Source of the DNA: an uncultured Roseburia sp.
GTDB lineage: Bacteria > Bacillota_A > Clostridia > Lachnospirales > Lachnospiraceae
Assembly (NCBI GenBank): GCA_900753715.1
Contig: CAAEAE010000075.1
Location: 1 to 26,072 of the forward strand
DNA length: 26,072 bases
Direction: 5' to 3'
Of this stretch, positions 1 through 7,034 are shown in pieces; position 1 is the stretch's first letter; the number at the start of each line of letters is the position of its first letter. The notes below the pieces were generated by a model that did not search any database, had not been told where the DNA came from, and was given only the letters and a program-made list of their open reading frames with translations. Both the position numbers and the translations under genes were made by a program.

Positions 1-201
1 CACTCTGATTATGTAGGTGGTATGAAAGAGACTACATTAAAAGAAATGTTAGCAAAACATCCGGAACGTGTTATTGAGCACGCTGTTAAGGGAATGCTTC
101 CGAAGGGACCTTTAGGAAGAGAAATGTACACCAAATTATTCGTATATGCAGGTCCGGATCACAAGCATGCAGCTCAGAAACCTGAGACTTTAACATTTTA
201 A
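1..201 (+). CDS. rplM: 50S ribosomal protein L13, C-terminal part
   Basis: The window opens inside this gene. The 66 visible residues contain the L13 C-terminal signature: a [18 protein letters not shown] stretch followed by [16 protein letters not shown], ending [11 protein letters not shown] and a TAA stop. L13 is an early-assembly protein of the large ribosomal subunit. The gene sits 17 bases before rpsI with only a ribosome binding site between them, which is the usual rplM-rpsI operon. The start lies outside the window. Confidence 0.96.
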   Translation, partial: HSDYVGGMKETTLKEMLAKHPERVIEHAVKGMLPKGPLGREMYTKLFVYAGPDHKHAAQKPETLTF

Positions 202-218
202 TTAGGAGGTAAACGACA

Positions 219-611
219 TTGGCTAATACAAAGTATTACGGAACAGGAAGAAGAAAATCATCTGTTGCCAGAGTATATTTAGTACCAGGTACAGGTAAAG
301 TTACCATTAATAAAAGAGACATTGACGAGTATTTCGGATTAGAGACCTTAAAGGTAATCGTTCGCCAGCCGTTAGTTCTTACTGAGAACGCTGACAAGTT
401 CGACGTTTTAGTAAATGTTCGCGGTGGTGGTTACACCGGACAGGCAGGAGCAATCCGTCATGGTATCGCAAGAGCATTACTTACCGTTGATAAGGATTTC
501 AGACCGGCTCTTAAGAAAGCTGGATTCTTAACTCGTGATCCACGTATGAAAGAGCGTAAGAAATACGGTCTCAAAGCAGCTCGTCGCGCTCCGCAGTTCA
601 GCAAACGTTAA
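219..611 (+). CDS. rpsI: 30S ribosomal protein S9
   Basis: This encodes the 130-residue small-subunit protein S9. The N-terminal [16 protein letters not shown] motif, the central [19 protein letters not shown] segment and the basic tail ending APQFSKR are all typical, and the length is normal. The start codon is TTG at 219, preceded by TTAGGAGG at 203-210; there is no in-frame ATG that would keep the conserved N-terminus. It is the last gene of the rplM-rpsI operon and is closed by the hairpin at 637-671. The AT-rich restriction island starts just after it. Confidence 0.98.
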   Translation: MANTKYYGTGRRKSSVARVYLVPGTGKVTINKRDIDEYFGLETLKVIVRQPLVLTENADKFDVLVNVRGGGYTGQAGAIRHGIARALLTVDKDFRPALKKAGFLTRDPRMKERKKYGLKAARRAPQFSKR

Positions 612-636
612 TTTCAAACCGAATATCAGGAAAACA

Positions 637-674
637 AAAACCCTTGAAAACTCAATGCTTTCAAGGGTTTTCTT
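637..674 (+). terminator. Intrinsic terminator after rpsI
   Basis: A perfect 13-bp stem (AAAACCCTTGAAA at 637-649 and its complement at 659-671) with a 9-base loop is followed by TCTT. Because the outer stem is A/T on both sides it should also work for the minus-strand gene ending at 729, so it is probably bidirectional between the two convergent units. Confidence 0.92.
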
Positions 675-728
675 ATGTTTTGGATTCGTAAAGAATATGC
701 GTGAAAAAACTCAAAATACCGTTTAAAA

Positions 729-1388
729 TTACCTATTTATGGAAACAATATATTTCATAAATTCTTTCTTAAAATAAAAAGCCCTATTTTTATCAGATAT
801 GTTTCTACGATAAATATTAGAATATATTGGATGATAGGGTTTGGAATCCTTTGTTCTAATTTGTATAAACTGCCCACTAGCAGTATGTAACATAGCAGTT
901 GGAGAACTCTGAAGCATTTGGTTGAACTGATTACATATACTATAATAATCATTTTCGAGTTGAAGGAATAATTCTTCATATAGAGGACTAGATAAATCAA
1001 CTTCTACACAAGGCAAAAACATCCAATCTGATTGAGGACCTTCTTTACTTATAGGAACATATAATAAATGTTGTAACTTTGTGTATAATTTAGTTTGGCA
1101 AAAATCCTTAACAGATAATATTTCATCCATCATTGAGGATGTTTGGGTAATAAACATAGTTTCAAGAGGATTACCAGAACGATCACATTTGTTTGTTTTT
1201 AGTTCACCATCTTCAAAATCCAAAGTAGTATTTGAGAGATTTAGTCCAATAGTTAGTTCTAATAATTGTCTAGTACGACCTTTATTTAATTTAAGCATTG
1301 CATCTTCAAAAACTGTTGGATTAAGATATTCTTTAAAAGGTATATTGGCAAGTTGGTCAATTCTTTGTTTGGCATCGCATAATTTCAT
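729..1388 (-). CDS. MutH/Sau3AI-family restriction endonuclease, single domain
   Basis: This 219-residue protein aligns by eye with E. coli MutH along its length: a KGRTRQLLE segment (MutH has KG...LLE), a DFEDGELKT catalytic region (D-x4-E-x-K), the following GNPLETMFI (MutH: GRPLETTFV), a later FIQIRTK segment and the terminal FYFKKEF motif. The family uses a PD-(D/E)xK metal site, and known members (MutH, Sau3AI) cut at GATC. Sau3AI has two such domains, while this protein has one and is MutH-sized. The first acidic residue is four residues from the ExK pair, shorter than the six in MutH. It overlaps the upstream XRE controller by 4 bases and lies opposite a divergent methyltransferase, so I read it as a restriction enzyme, not a mismatch repair protein. 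The target site is not visible from sequence. Confidence 0.85.
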   Translation of the reverse strand: MKLCDAKQRIDQLANIPFKEYLNPTVFEDAMLKLNKGRTRQLLELTIGLNLSNTTLDFEDGELKTNKCDRSGNPLETMFITQTSSMMDEILSVKDFCQTKLYTKLQHLLYVPISKEGPQSDWMFLPCVEVDLSSPLYEELFLQLENDYYSICNQFNQMLQSSPTAMLHTASGQFIQIRTKDSKPYHPIYSNIYRRNISDKNRAFYFKKEFMKYIVSINR

Positions 1389-1624
1389 TTGGTTTTCTCC
1401 TTAAAAAATTCACCAATTTCAACATCAAGTGCATTTGCAATCTGATTAAGGACAGAGATAGAAAGACTCTTATCACATCCGGCGGCTTCAATTTTAGAAA
1501 GGTAGCTAATGCTGATTTTTGCTTGTTCTGCAAGTTGCATCTGTGTTAATTTTGCCTGTTCTCTATAATATTTAATATTTGCTCCTATAACGTGATATAG
1601 GCTTGTATCTGATTCAAAACGCAT
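1385..1624 (-). CDS. XRE-family HTH regulator, likely R-M controller protein
   Basis: A 79-residue protein made almost entirely of one helix-turn-helix domain (residues about 14-70: IKYYREQAKLTQMQLAEQAKISISYLSKIE, then VLNQIANALDV). The size and fold are those of controller (C) proteins of type II restriction-modification systems. I place the start at the ATG at 1622-1624 because the minus strand carries AAAGAGG 7 bases before it; a start 15 codons further up is open but would run through the palindrome and the SD. The stop overlaps the start of the endonuclease gene, so both are translated from one message. A 15-bp palindrome ends at the SD, which suggests autoregulation. Confidence 0.86.
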   Translation of the reverse strand: MRFESDTSLYHVIGANIKYYREQAKLTQMQLAEQAKISISYLSKIEAAGCDKSLSISVLNQIANALDVEIGEFFKEKTK

Positions 1625-1636
1625 AATAATACCTCT

Positions 1637-1651
1637 TTCACTATTTGTGAA
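1637..1651. promoter_or_regulatory. Putative controller operator 1 (palindrome)
   Basis: TTCAC-N5-GTGAA, a perfect 5+5 inverted repeat. It abuts the Shine-Dalgarno of the minus-strand controller gene, between its probable -10 region and its start. The same half-sites with the same spacing recur 45 bp away at 1682-1696, which makes chance unlikely. Confidence 0.7.
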
Positions 1652-1681
1652 TATTATCTCATGTTGCAAATAGTATATAAA

Positions 1682-1696
1682 TTCACTTATTGTGAA
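1682..1696. promoter_or_regulatory. Putative controller operator 2 (palindrome)
   Basis: A second TTCAC-N5-GTGAA site with the same half-sites and 5-bp spacer as the site at 1637-1651. It lies upstream of the possible plus-strand promoter for the divergent methyltransferase (TACAAT at 1732-1737), at about -55 from the expected transcription start. Binding here could affect either direction. Confidence 0.68.
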
Positions 1697-1708
1697 AGAA
1701 AATAGTTA

Positions 1709-1737
1709 TGGATTTTCTATATGAGACGGTGTACAAT
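1709..1737 (+). promoter_or_regulatory. Possible methyltransferase promoter with weak -35
   Basis: TACAAT at 1732-1737 is a good -10 box, but 17 bases upstream there is only TGGATT, a poor -35 match. A weak -35 with a palindrome just upstream would fit an activated promoter. Placement is tentative. Confidence 0.35.
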
Positions 1738-1771
1738 ATGACTAATATTAATAGAGAAAGGGGAATGTGCT

Positions 1772-2494
1772 ATAATTTTACAACCAAATAATTTTCAGCT
1801 TGAACCAACAACAGTCTGGTCCTTTCCGGACAGAGGCAGTTGGGCAACGCATTCAGGCAAGTATCGAGGCAATTGGTCGCCATATGTACCAAGAAATCTG
1901 ATACTTCGCTATTCAAAACCCAAAGACTGGGTCTTAGATCAATTTATGGGTAGCGGAACAACATTAGTTGAGGCAAAGCTACTTAATCGTAATGCGGTAG
2001 GTGTTGATATCAATCCGCAATCAGTTTCAATTTCTGAAACAAACTTACAATTCCAATGTGAAACAAAATCAAAGATATTTATAGAAAATGGTGATGCAAC
2101 GGATTTGCATTTTATCAAGGATGATCATATTGATTTTATTTGTACACATCCACCGTATGCAGATATCATTAGGTATAGTAAAGGAATAGAGGGGGATATT
2201 TCATTATTAGGTGTAGATGAGTTCTTAGAGAAAATGAATAAAGTAGCAGAAGAATCTTTTCGTGTCCTTAGAAAGGGTAAAATGTGCGCTGTAATGATAG
2301 GCGATGTTAGAAGATATGGGAAGGTTATTCCATTGGGATTTCGGATGATGGAATGCTTTTTAAGAGCTGGTTTTACAAATAAAGAGATAATTATTAAAGA
2401 GCAGCATAATTGTCGTTCAACAAAATATTGGGAAAAGGAGGACAATTCTTTTCTGTTATTGGCACACGAGTATATTTTTGTATTTCAGAAGTAG
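1772..2494 (+). CDS. DNA methyltransferase (N4-cytosine/N6-adenine class), non-canonical start
   Basis: An amino-methyltransferase with motif I DQFMGSGTT, the following VGVDINP (acidic loop) and motif IV CTHPPYADIIRYS, in that order. The frame stays open upstream of the first ATG (1946) back to a stop at 1739-1741 and there encodes conserved-looking sequence including TTVWSFPDRGSW and KYRGNWSPYVPRNLI, so 1946, inside motif I, cannot be the true start. There is no ATG, GTG or TTG in frame in this extension. A good SD (GAAAGGGGA, 1756-1764) points to ATA at 1772 or ATT at 1775; 1772 is my working choice (240 residues). Alternatives are a frameshift from the short ATG frame at 1765 or a one-base insertion there. 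It is divergent from the controller and MutH-like endonuclease and is probably their protective partner. The specificity is unknown. Confidence 0.78.
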   Translation: MILQPNNFQLEPTTVWSFPDRGSWATHSGKYRGNWSPYVPRNLILRYSKPKDWVLDQFMGSGTTLVEAKLLNRNAVGVDINPQSVSISETNLQFQCETKSKIFIENGDATDLHFIKDDHIDFICTHPPYADIIRYSKGIEGDISLLGVDEFLEKMNKVAEESFRVLRKGKMCAVMIGDVRRYGKVIPLGFRMMECFLRAGFTNKEIIIKEQHNCRSTKYWEKEDNSFLLLAHEYIFVFQK

Positions 2495-2521
2495 GCTATT
2501 TACCAAGAGCGAAAGTTCGGG

Positions 2522-2550
2522 TTGTTATTTTAGCTGTTTGAAAGTATAAT
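2522..2550 (+). promoter_or_regulatory. Promoter of the DpnII-type operon
   Basis: TTGTTA (2522-2527), a 17-bp spacer and a perfect TATAAT (2545-2550) lie 48 bases before the Dam-type gene. This is the only good promoter before the four-gene operon. Confidence 0.75.
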
Positions 2551-2565
2551 AAATATGTAAAAAAT

Positions 2566-2579
2566 TGTCCATTTGGACA
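2566..2579. promoter_or_regulatory. Palindrome in the leader of the DpnII-type operon
   Basis: TGTCCA-TT-TGGACA, a perfect 6+6 inverted repeat, lies just after the expected transcription start and before the SD ATGAGGA. It differs from the TTCAC/GTGAA operators of the divergent system, so a different regulator, or the methyltransferase itself, would have to bind it. It could also be a small RNA hairpin near the 5' end. Confidence 0.45.
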
Positions 2580-2597
2580 TAGATATGAGGAAACAAA

Positions 2598-3431
2598 ATG
2601 GGTAATTCAAATATCATGCCTTTTGTGAAATGGGCTGGTGGAAAAAGGCAGCTTTTAGCACAAATAAAGGAGAGAATGCCTGAAAGATACAATAATTATT
2701 TTGAGCCATTTGTAGGTGGTGGCGCAGTTATTTTTGAATTACTACCTGCAAATGCGCTGATAAATGATATTAATAAAGCGTTGATAAATACTTACAGGCA
2801 GATATGTGATGTGCCGGAAGAATTTATAAAGGCTGTAAACAGGCTTGATGAGGAAATGTGGGAGGATGGAAAAGCATACTATTATTCACTTCGGGAACAT
2901 TACAACGATAAGTTGATGAGAGCAGAGTATGACATTGAACTTGCTGCATTATTTGTGTTTATTAATAAGCATTGCTTTAACGGGTTATATCGAGTAAATG
3001 GGAAAGGGCTGTTTAATGTACCATATAACAATAGCCGAAGAACTTCCATTGATGAAACTGTTATTATAGAGATTTCAAAGTATCTGCAAGGGATAACAAT
3101 TACAGATTGGGATTTTGAAGTGGCATGCAGAGGGGCACAAAGAGGGGATTTTGTATTTCTGGACAGTCCATATGCACCATTGAATCCGACATCTTTTGAG
3201 TCATATACCAAAGAGGGATTTGATATAGAAAGTCACAGGCGATTGGCAGAACTTTATGATGAGTTAACAGCCAGAGGGTGTTATTGTATGCTTACAAATC
3301 ATAATACAGAGTTGATAAATGAGTTGTATGGAAATAAGGGGTATCAAATAGACATTGTAAATGTAAAGCGTATGATTAATTCGGATGCATCAAATAGAGT
3401 GGGTGAAGAAGTAATTATATGTAATTATTAA
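2598..3431 (+). CDS. dpnM: DNA adenine methyltransferase, DpnM/Dam type
   Basis: A 277-residue alpha-class (D12) N6-adenine methyltransferase, the first gene of a DpnII-type system. It has the N-terminal FVKWAGGKRQLL (motif X), FEPFVGGGAVIFEL (motif I), the YYSLRE and VFINKHCFNGLYRVNGKG segments typical of Dam proteins that modify GATC, and motif IV at residue 189 as DSPYAPL in place of the common DPPY. The tail EEVIICNY also matches the family. Known DpnM converts GATC to G-m6A-TC on double-stranded DNA and so protects against the DpnII endonuclease. The ATG at 2598 follows ATGAGGAAAC. The stop at 3429-3431 is immediately followed by the ATG of the open frame leading into dpnA. Confidence 0.93.
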   Translation: MGNSNIMPFVKWAGGKRQLLAQIKERMPERYNNYFEPFVGGGAVIFELLPANALINDINKALINTYRQICDVPEEFIKAVNRLDEEMWEDGKAYYYSLREHYNDKLMRAEYDIELAALFVFINKHCFNGLYRVNGKGLFNVPYNNSRRTSIDETVIIEISKYLQGITITDWDFEVACRGAQRGDFVFLDSPYAPLNPTSFESYTKEGFDIESHRRLAELYDELTARGCYCMLTNHNTELINELYGNKGYQIDIVNVKRMINSDASNRVGEEVIICNY

Positions 3432-3494
3432 ATGGAGTCAATGTCTCTGCTTACAGAGGTTCGCATTTTGCTCCGAAAAACAAGGAGACATATA

Positions 3495-4298
3495 GTGGAA
3501 AACTTATTTATAAAGAAGATACCATTATATTTCGAGACGGAAGAATCACAGTTAATTGTAGGTGATTTGTTCAAAATTTTAACAAAAATGAAGCCAGAAT
3601 CGGTAGACATGATATTTGCAGATCCACCTTATTTTTTAAGTAATGATGGGATTACCTGCCAGGGTGGAAAGATGGTTTCCGTAAATAAAGGCTCATGGGA
3701 TAAGCTTTCAGAAAGTGGAACCAGTGTTGAAGAAAAACATAAGTTTAACAGAAAGTGGATTAAGTTATGTAAGAAAGTACTAAAGCCGAATGGCACAATA
3801 TGGATATCCGGGACATTACACAATATATATTCGATTGGTATGGCATTGGAGCAGGAAGGCTTCAAAATAATCAATAACATTACATGGCAGAAAACAAATC
3901 CACCACCAAACTTAGCATGTCGTTGCTTCACACATTCTACAGAAACCATTCTATGGGCAAGGAAGAATGATAAGAAGTCTCGGCATTTTTTTAATTATCA
4001 GAAAATGAAAGAAATGAATGGTGGTAAGCAGATGAAGGATGTGTGGACAGGTTCATTGACAAAGCCATCTGAGAAGATAGAAGGAAAGCATCCTACTCAG
4101 AAGCCGGAATATCTGTTAGAAAGAATCATTCTTGCATCTACAGAGGATGGACAGATTATATTAGACCCTTTCTGTGGTTCTGGGACTACCGGAGTAGAAG
4201 CAGTGAGATATGGGCGAAAATTCATAGGAATAGATGTAAGTGAAGAATTTATGGAGATATCCAAACGGAGATTGGAGAAGATAACAAATGACAAATAG
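3495..4298 (+). CDS. dpnA: DNA adenine methyltransferase, DpnA type
   Basis: A beta-class methyltransferase: motif IV (FADPPYFLSNDG) comes first, then the target region, HPTQKP, and motif I (LDPFCGSGTTGVEA) near the C-terminus. In the pneumococcal DpnII system DpnA also methylates single-stranded GATC DNA, which protects incoming transforming DNA. The frame is open back to an ATG at 3432, but AAGGAG at 3482-3487 stands 7 bases before the GTG at 3495, and the 267-residue product from there fits the family length. The upstream 21 codons look non-conserved. The stop overlaps the start of the DpnII gene by 11 bases, so translation is coupled. Confidence 0.9.
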   Translation: MENLFIKKIPLYFETEESQLIVGDLFKILTKMKPESVDMIFADPPYFLSNDGITCQGGKMVSVNKGSWDKLSESGTSVEEKHKFNRKWIKLCKKVLKPNGTIWISGTLHNIYSIGMALEQEGFKIINNITWQKTNPPPNLACRCFTHSTETILWARKNDKKSRHFFNYQKMKEMNGGKQMKDVWTGSLTKPSEKIEGKHPTQKPEYLLERIILASTEDGQIILDPFCGSGTTGVEAVRYGRKFIGIDVSEEFMEISKRRLEKITNDK

Positions 4299-5151
4299 AA
4301 ATTTTGATGAATGGTTAAGTAAATTCAGACCAAGTATTTCAAGTTATGATTATTACATAGATTTTGATAAGGTCGTTAAGAATGTTGAAGAAATTAAGGT
4401 CGAACTGAATATCTTGAATTCTTTAATAGGTTCAAAAAACATTGAGGATGAGTTTGAAAGCATAGTAAAGAAGTATCCGGAAACATTAAAATGTGTTCCA
4501 CTATTGCTTGCGGTCAGGGGGAATGAAATATATGCACAGGATGAAGAGGGGGCATTTCTGTATAATTTCAAAACTATGAATTATGATGTAGAGCAGTACA
4601 AGGTCTTTATGCGCAAAACAGGGTTATTTGATATGATAACAAACCACATTGTAAATAACCTGGTCGACTATGCTCTTGGTATTGAGACAGGGCTGGATTC
4701 TAATGGACGTAAGAATCGTGGTGGTCATCAGATGGAGGACTTGGTTGAGAAGTACATAATGGTAGCAGGATTTAAGAAAAATGAGAGTTATTTCAAAGAA
4801 ATGTACTTAAAAGACATTGAAAATAGATGGAATATTGATTTGTCGGCACTTTCAAATCAGGGAAAAGCCGCTAAGAGGTTTGACTTTGTAATTAAGACGG
4901 CTAAGATGATTTATGCTATTGAGACAAATTTTTATGGTGGCGGTGGATCGAAATTAAATGAAACAGCAAGAAGTTACAAAATGCTTTCACAGGAGGCAGA
5001 TACCATAGATGGATTTACATTTGTATGGTTTACAGATGGAATTGGTTGGAAGAGTGCCAGAGGTAATCTAAGAGAGACATTTGAGGTCATGGATACGATT
5101 TACAGTATTGATGATATGGAGAATGGGATTATATCAAAAGTTTTTATTTAA
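4288..5151 (+). CDS. dpnB: Type II restriction endonuclease, DpnII family
   Basis: A 287-residue protein with the full length of DpnII. The C-terminal half carries the family core: KNRGGHQMEDLVE, then KRFDFVI, followed by YAIETNFYGGGGSKLNETARSY, which forms the D...E-x-N active-site region. The N-terminal part (FDEWLSKFRPSI...) is the usual start. DpnII cuts unmethylated GATC, so its activity is opposed by the two methyltransferases before it. It begins inside the end of dpnA and is followed 15 bases later by the AIPR gene with its own SD (AAAGGAGAG). Confidence 0.92.
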   Translation: MTNRNFDEWLSKFRPSISSYDYYIDFDKVVKNVEEIKVELNILNSLIGSKNIEDEFESIVKKYPETLKCVPLLLAVRGNEIYAQDEEGAFLYNFKTMNYDVEQYKVFMRKTGLFDMITNHIVNNLVDYALGIETGLDSNGRKNRGGHQMEDLVEKYIMVAGFKKNESYFKEMYLKDIENRWNIDLSALSNQGKAAKRFDFVIKTAKMIYAIETNFYGGGGSKLNETARSYKMLSQEADTIDGFTFVWFTDGIGWKSARGNLRETFEVMDTIYSIDDMENGIISKVFI

Positions 5152-5166
5152 AGGAGAGATAAAATT

Positions 5167-6861
5167 ATGAATGTACAAGTTATGAGAATTGCAACTAAGT
5201 TTCGAGAAATGTTTGGTGATGAAATTGATATGGGAGATATAAATGAACCAGATAAGTATGAGAACTCCCTTAATAGCAGATGTCTTGCTGCATATGCATT
5301 AGTTATTCAATGCGGTATAGATAATGAGGTTGCGGCAAAATGCGTAACGGATGGGTATAAGGACTGCGGAATAGATGCCGTATATAAGGATGAAAATAGT
5401 AAAATATTATATGTTGTCCAGGCGAAATGGAGCAATGATGGAAAAGGCACAATATCACAAGGAGATTCTTTAAAATTCGTATCTGGGGTTGAAAAAATAT
5501 TGAATATGGATTTTGAAGGATTTAATGATAAAGTAATAAAAAAGCGAATAGAGATTGAAAGTGCTGTTAAGGCAATGGATTATCAGATAAAAATGATTAT
5601 TATTTATACATCTAACAATGATTGTCCGGATGAAGCTTATAATGGAATAGAAGCACTGAAACAGCGAATTAATGATGATTGCAATGAATTGCTATTGTCA
5701 GATGTTGTCAAATTAGAAAATATCTATAATTGTTTAGCTAATGCGACGTTTAATCAAGAGATTGTTTTGGATGATGTTTTAATAAATGATTGGGGAGTTA
5801 TTCAAGAGGGTTCAACTGAAAAGGGATATTATGGAATGATTTCTGCAAGTGATGTAGCTATTTGGTGGAAAGATTATGGAAATAAGTTGTTAGCCAAAAA
5901 TATACGATACTTTAAAGGTGATACAGAAGTAAATAGTGGCATAATGAAATGCTTAAAAGAGAGTCCAGAGAAATTTTGTTATTATAATAATGGAATAAAA
6001 ATTATAGCAAATAAGATAACCAGGAAGTTAGCTCATTCTACTGACAGGAAAAATGGATTATTTAGACTAGAAGGCGTTAGTATTGTAAATGGCGCACAAA
6101 CAACGGGGAGTATAGGAAAGACATATATGGAAAATCAGGATACTGTTGAAAAGGCAAAGCTGATGGTGCAGATTATATCATTAGAAAATAGTGCTGAGGA
6201 TTTTGGAAATACCGTTACAAAATTATCTAACACACAAAATAAAATAGAAAATAAAGCATTTGCATCTATGGACCCGTTGCAAGAAAAATTTAGAAAAGAT
6301 TTGATGATGGATGGGATAGAATATGTGTTTAAAGATGGAGATTCAAGTGCTGGAGATAAAATATGCAATATAGATGAAGCTGTTGTTGCAATAGGGTGTT
6401 ATAACTCTGATGTATCGTTAGTGACATTAATTAAGAGAGCTGTAGGTAGTGTTTTTGAAGATATTTCTAAAGCTCCATATAAAACAATCTTTAATCCTTC
6501 AACTAATGCATATTTAATATGGAATACAATTAAAGTAAGCAGAGCATTTGATAAAATAAATGGTGTGTATCAGAGTGAAGTAAATGGTATAAAAAAATTA
6601 ATATCAGTGCATGGAAATAGGTTTTTGTTACATATGATTTTTGGAGAACTTAGAAAGAATTATACTTTTAATGAAAAATATATTGATATTGATGAGGACA
6701 TTATTAAAAAACTTGTCGTTAAATATATTGAGTTGATTGCTGCAGTAAAAAATAATTTATATCCAGATGCTTATCCTGCAAGTATATTTAAAAATGTAGG
6801 AAGATGTAAGGAAATCAAAGAATATTTATGTGATGAGCAAAAAGTGCGTATGTTAAAGTAA
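5167..6861 (+). CDS. AIPR-family (abortive infection phage resistance) protein
   Basis: A 564-residue protein that matches the AIPR family: an N-terminal alpha/beta domain with YKDCGIDAVY and YVVQAKW (D70...Q85-x-K87, a PD-(D/E)xK-like site), a middle IRYFKGDTEVNSGI and FCYYNNGIKIIAN segment, then GVSIVNGAQTTGSIGKT and KLSNTQNKIENKAFASMDPLQ, which are the most conserved AIPR blocks. Family members are linked to phage defence, and the name comes from abortive infection loci. The reaction is not established to my knowledge, though the nuclease-like N-terminus suggests nucleic acid cleavage. As the fourth gene of the DpnII-type operon it is expressed with the R-M enzymes. The gene is complete and very AT-rich. 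Confidence 0.87.
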   Translation: MNVQVMRIATKFREMFGDEIDMGDINEPDKYENSLNSRCLAAYALVIQCGIDNEVAAKCVTDGYKDCGIDAVYKDENSKILYVVQAKWSNDGKGTISQGDSLKFVSGVEKILNMDFEGFNDKVIKKRIEIESAVKAMDYQIKMIIIYTSNNDCPDEAYNGIEALKQRINDDCNELLLSDVVKLENIYNCLANATFNQEIVLDDVLINDWGVIQEGSTEKGYYGMISASDVAIWWKDYGNKLLAKNIRYFKGDTEVNSGIMKCLKESPEKFCYYNNGIKIIANKITRKLAHSTDRKNGLFRLEGVSIVNGAQTTGSIGKTYMENQDTVEKAKLMVQIISLENSAEDFGNTVTKLSNTQNKIENKAFASMDPLQEKFRKDLMMDGIEYVFKDGDSSAGDKICNIDEAVVAIGCYNSDVSLVTLIKRAVGSVFEDISKAPYKTIFNPSTNAYLIWNTIKVSRAFDKINGVYQSEVNGIKKLISVHGNRFLLHMIFGELRKNYTFNEKYIDIDEDIIKKLVVKYIELIAAVKNNLYPDAYPASIFKNVGRCKEIKEYLCDEQKVRMLK

Positions 6862-7002
6862 TGAGTAGTTATGGGAGTGTGTGGGCAGCTTTCGGCATAT
6901 AAACATATGTGCAACACTACCATACAAAATCCTTTATTTATGGGGAGCTCAGGATATCTAAACGTTAATTTCCGTTTCAGAACAATTCTATATGACTTTA
7001 CA

Positions 7003-7034
7003 ACACCCCGGGAGATTTCTTCCGGGGTGTTTTT
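7003..7034 (+). terminator. Intrinsic terminator of the defence operon
   Basis: ACACCCCGG (7003-7011) pairs perfectly with CCGGGGTGT (7022-7030) around a 10-base loop, followed by a T-tract that ends where the group II intron begins. The 141 bases between the AIPR stop and this stem show no supported gene. Confidence 0.92.

Noticed and set aside
1946..2494. Methyltransferase starting at the ATG at 1946
   Set aside because: This would begin inside motif I and drop an upstream open stretch with conserved-looking sequence; the true start is further up.
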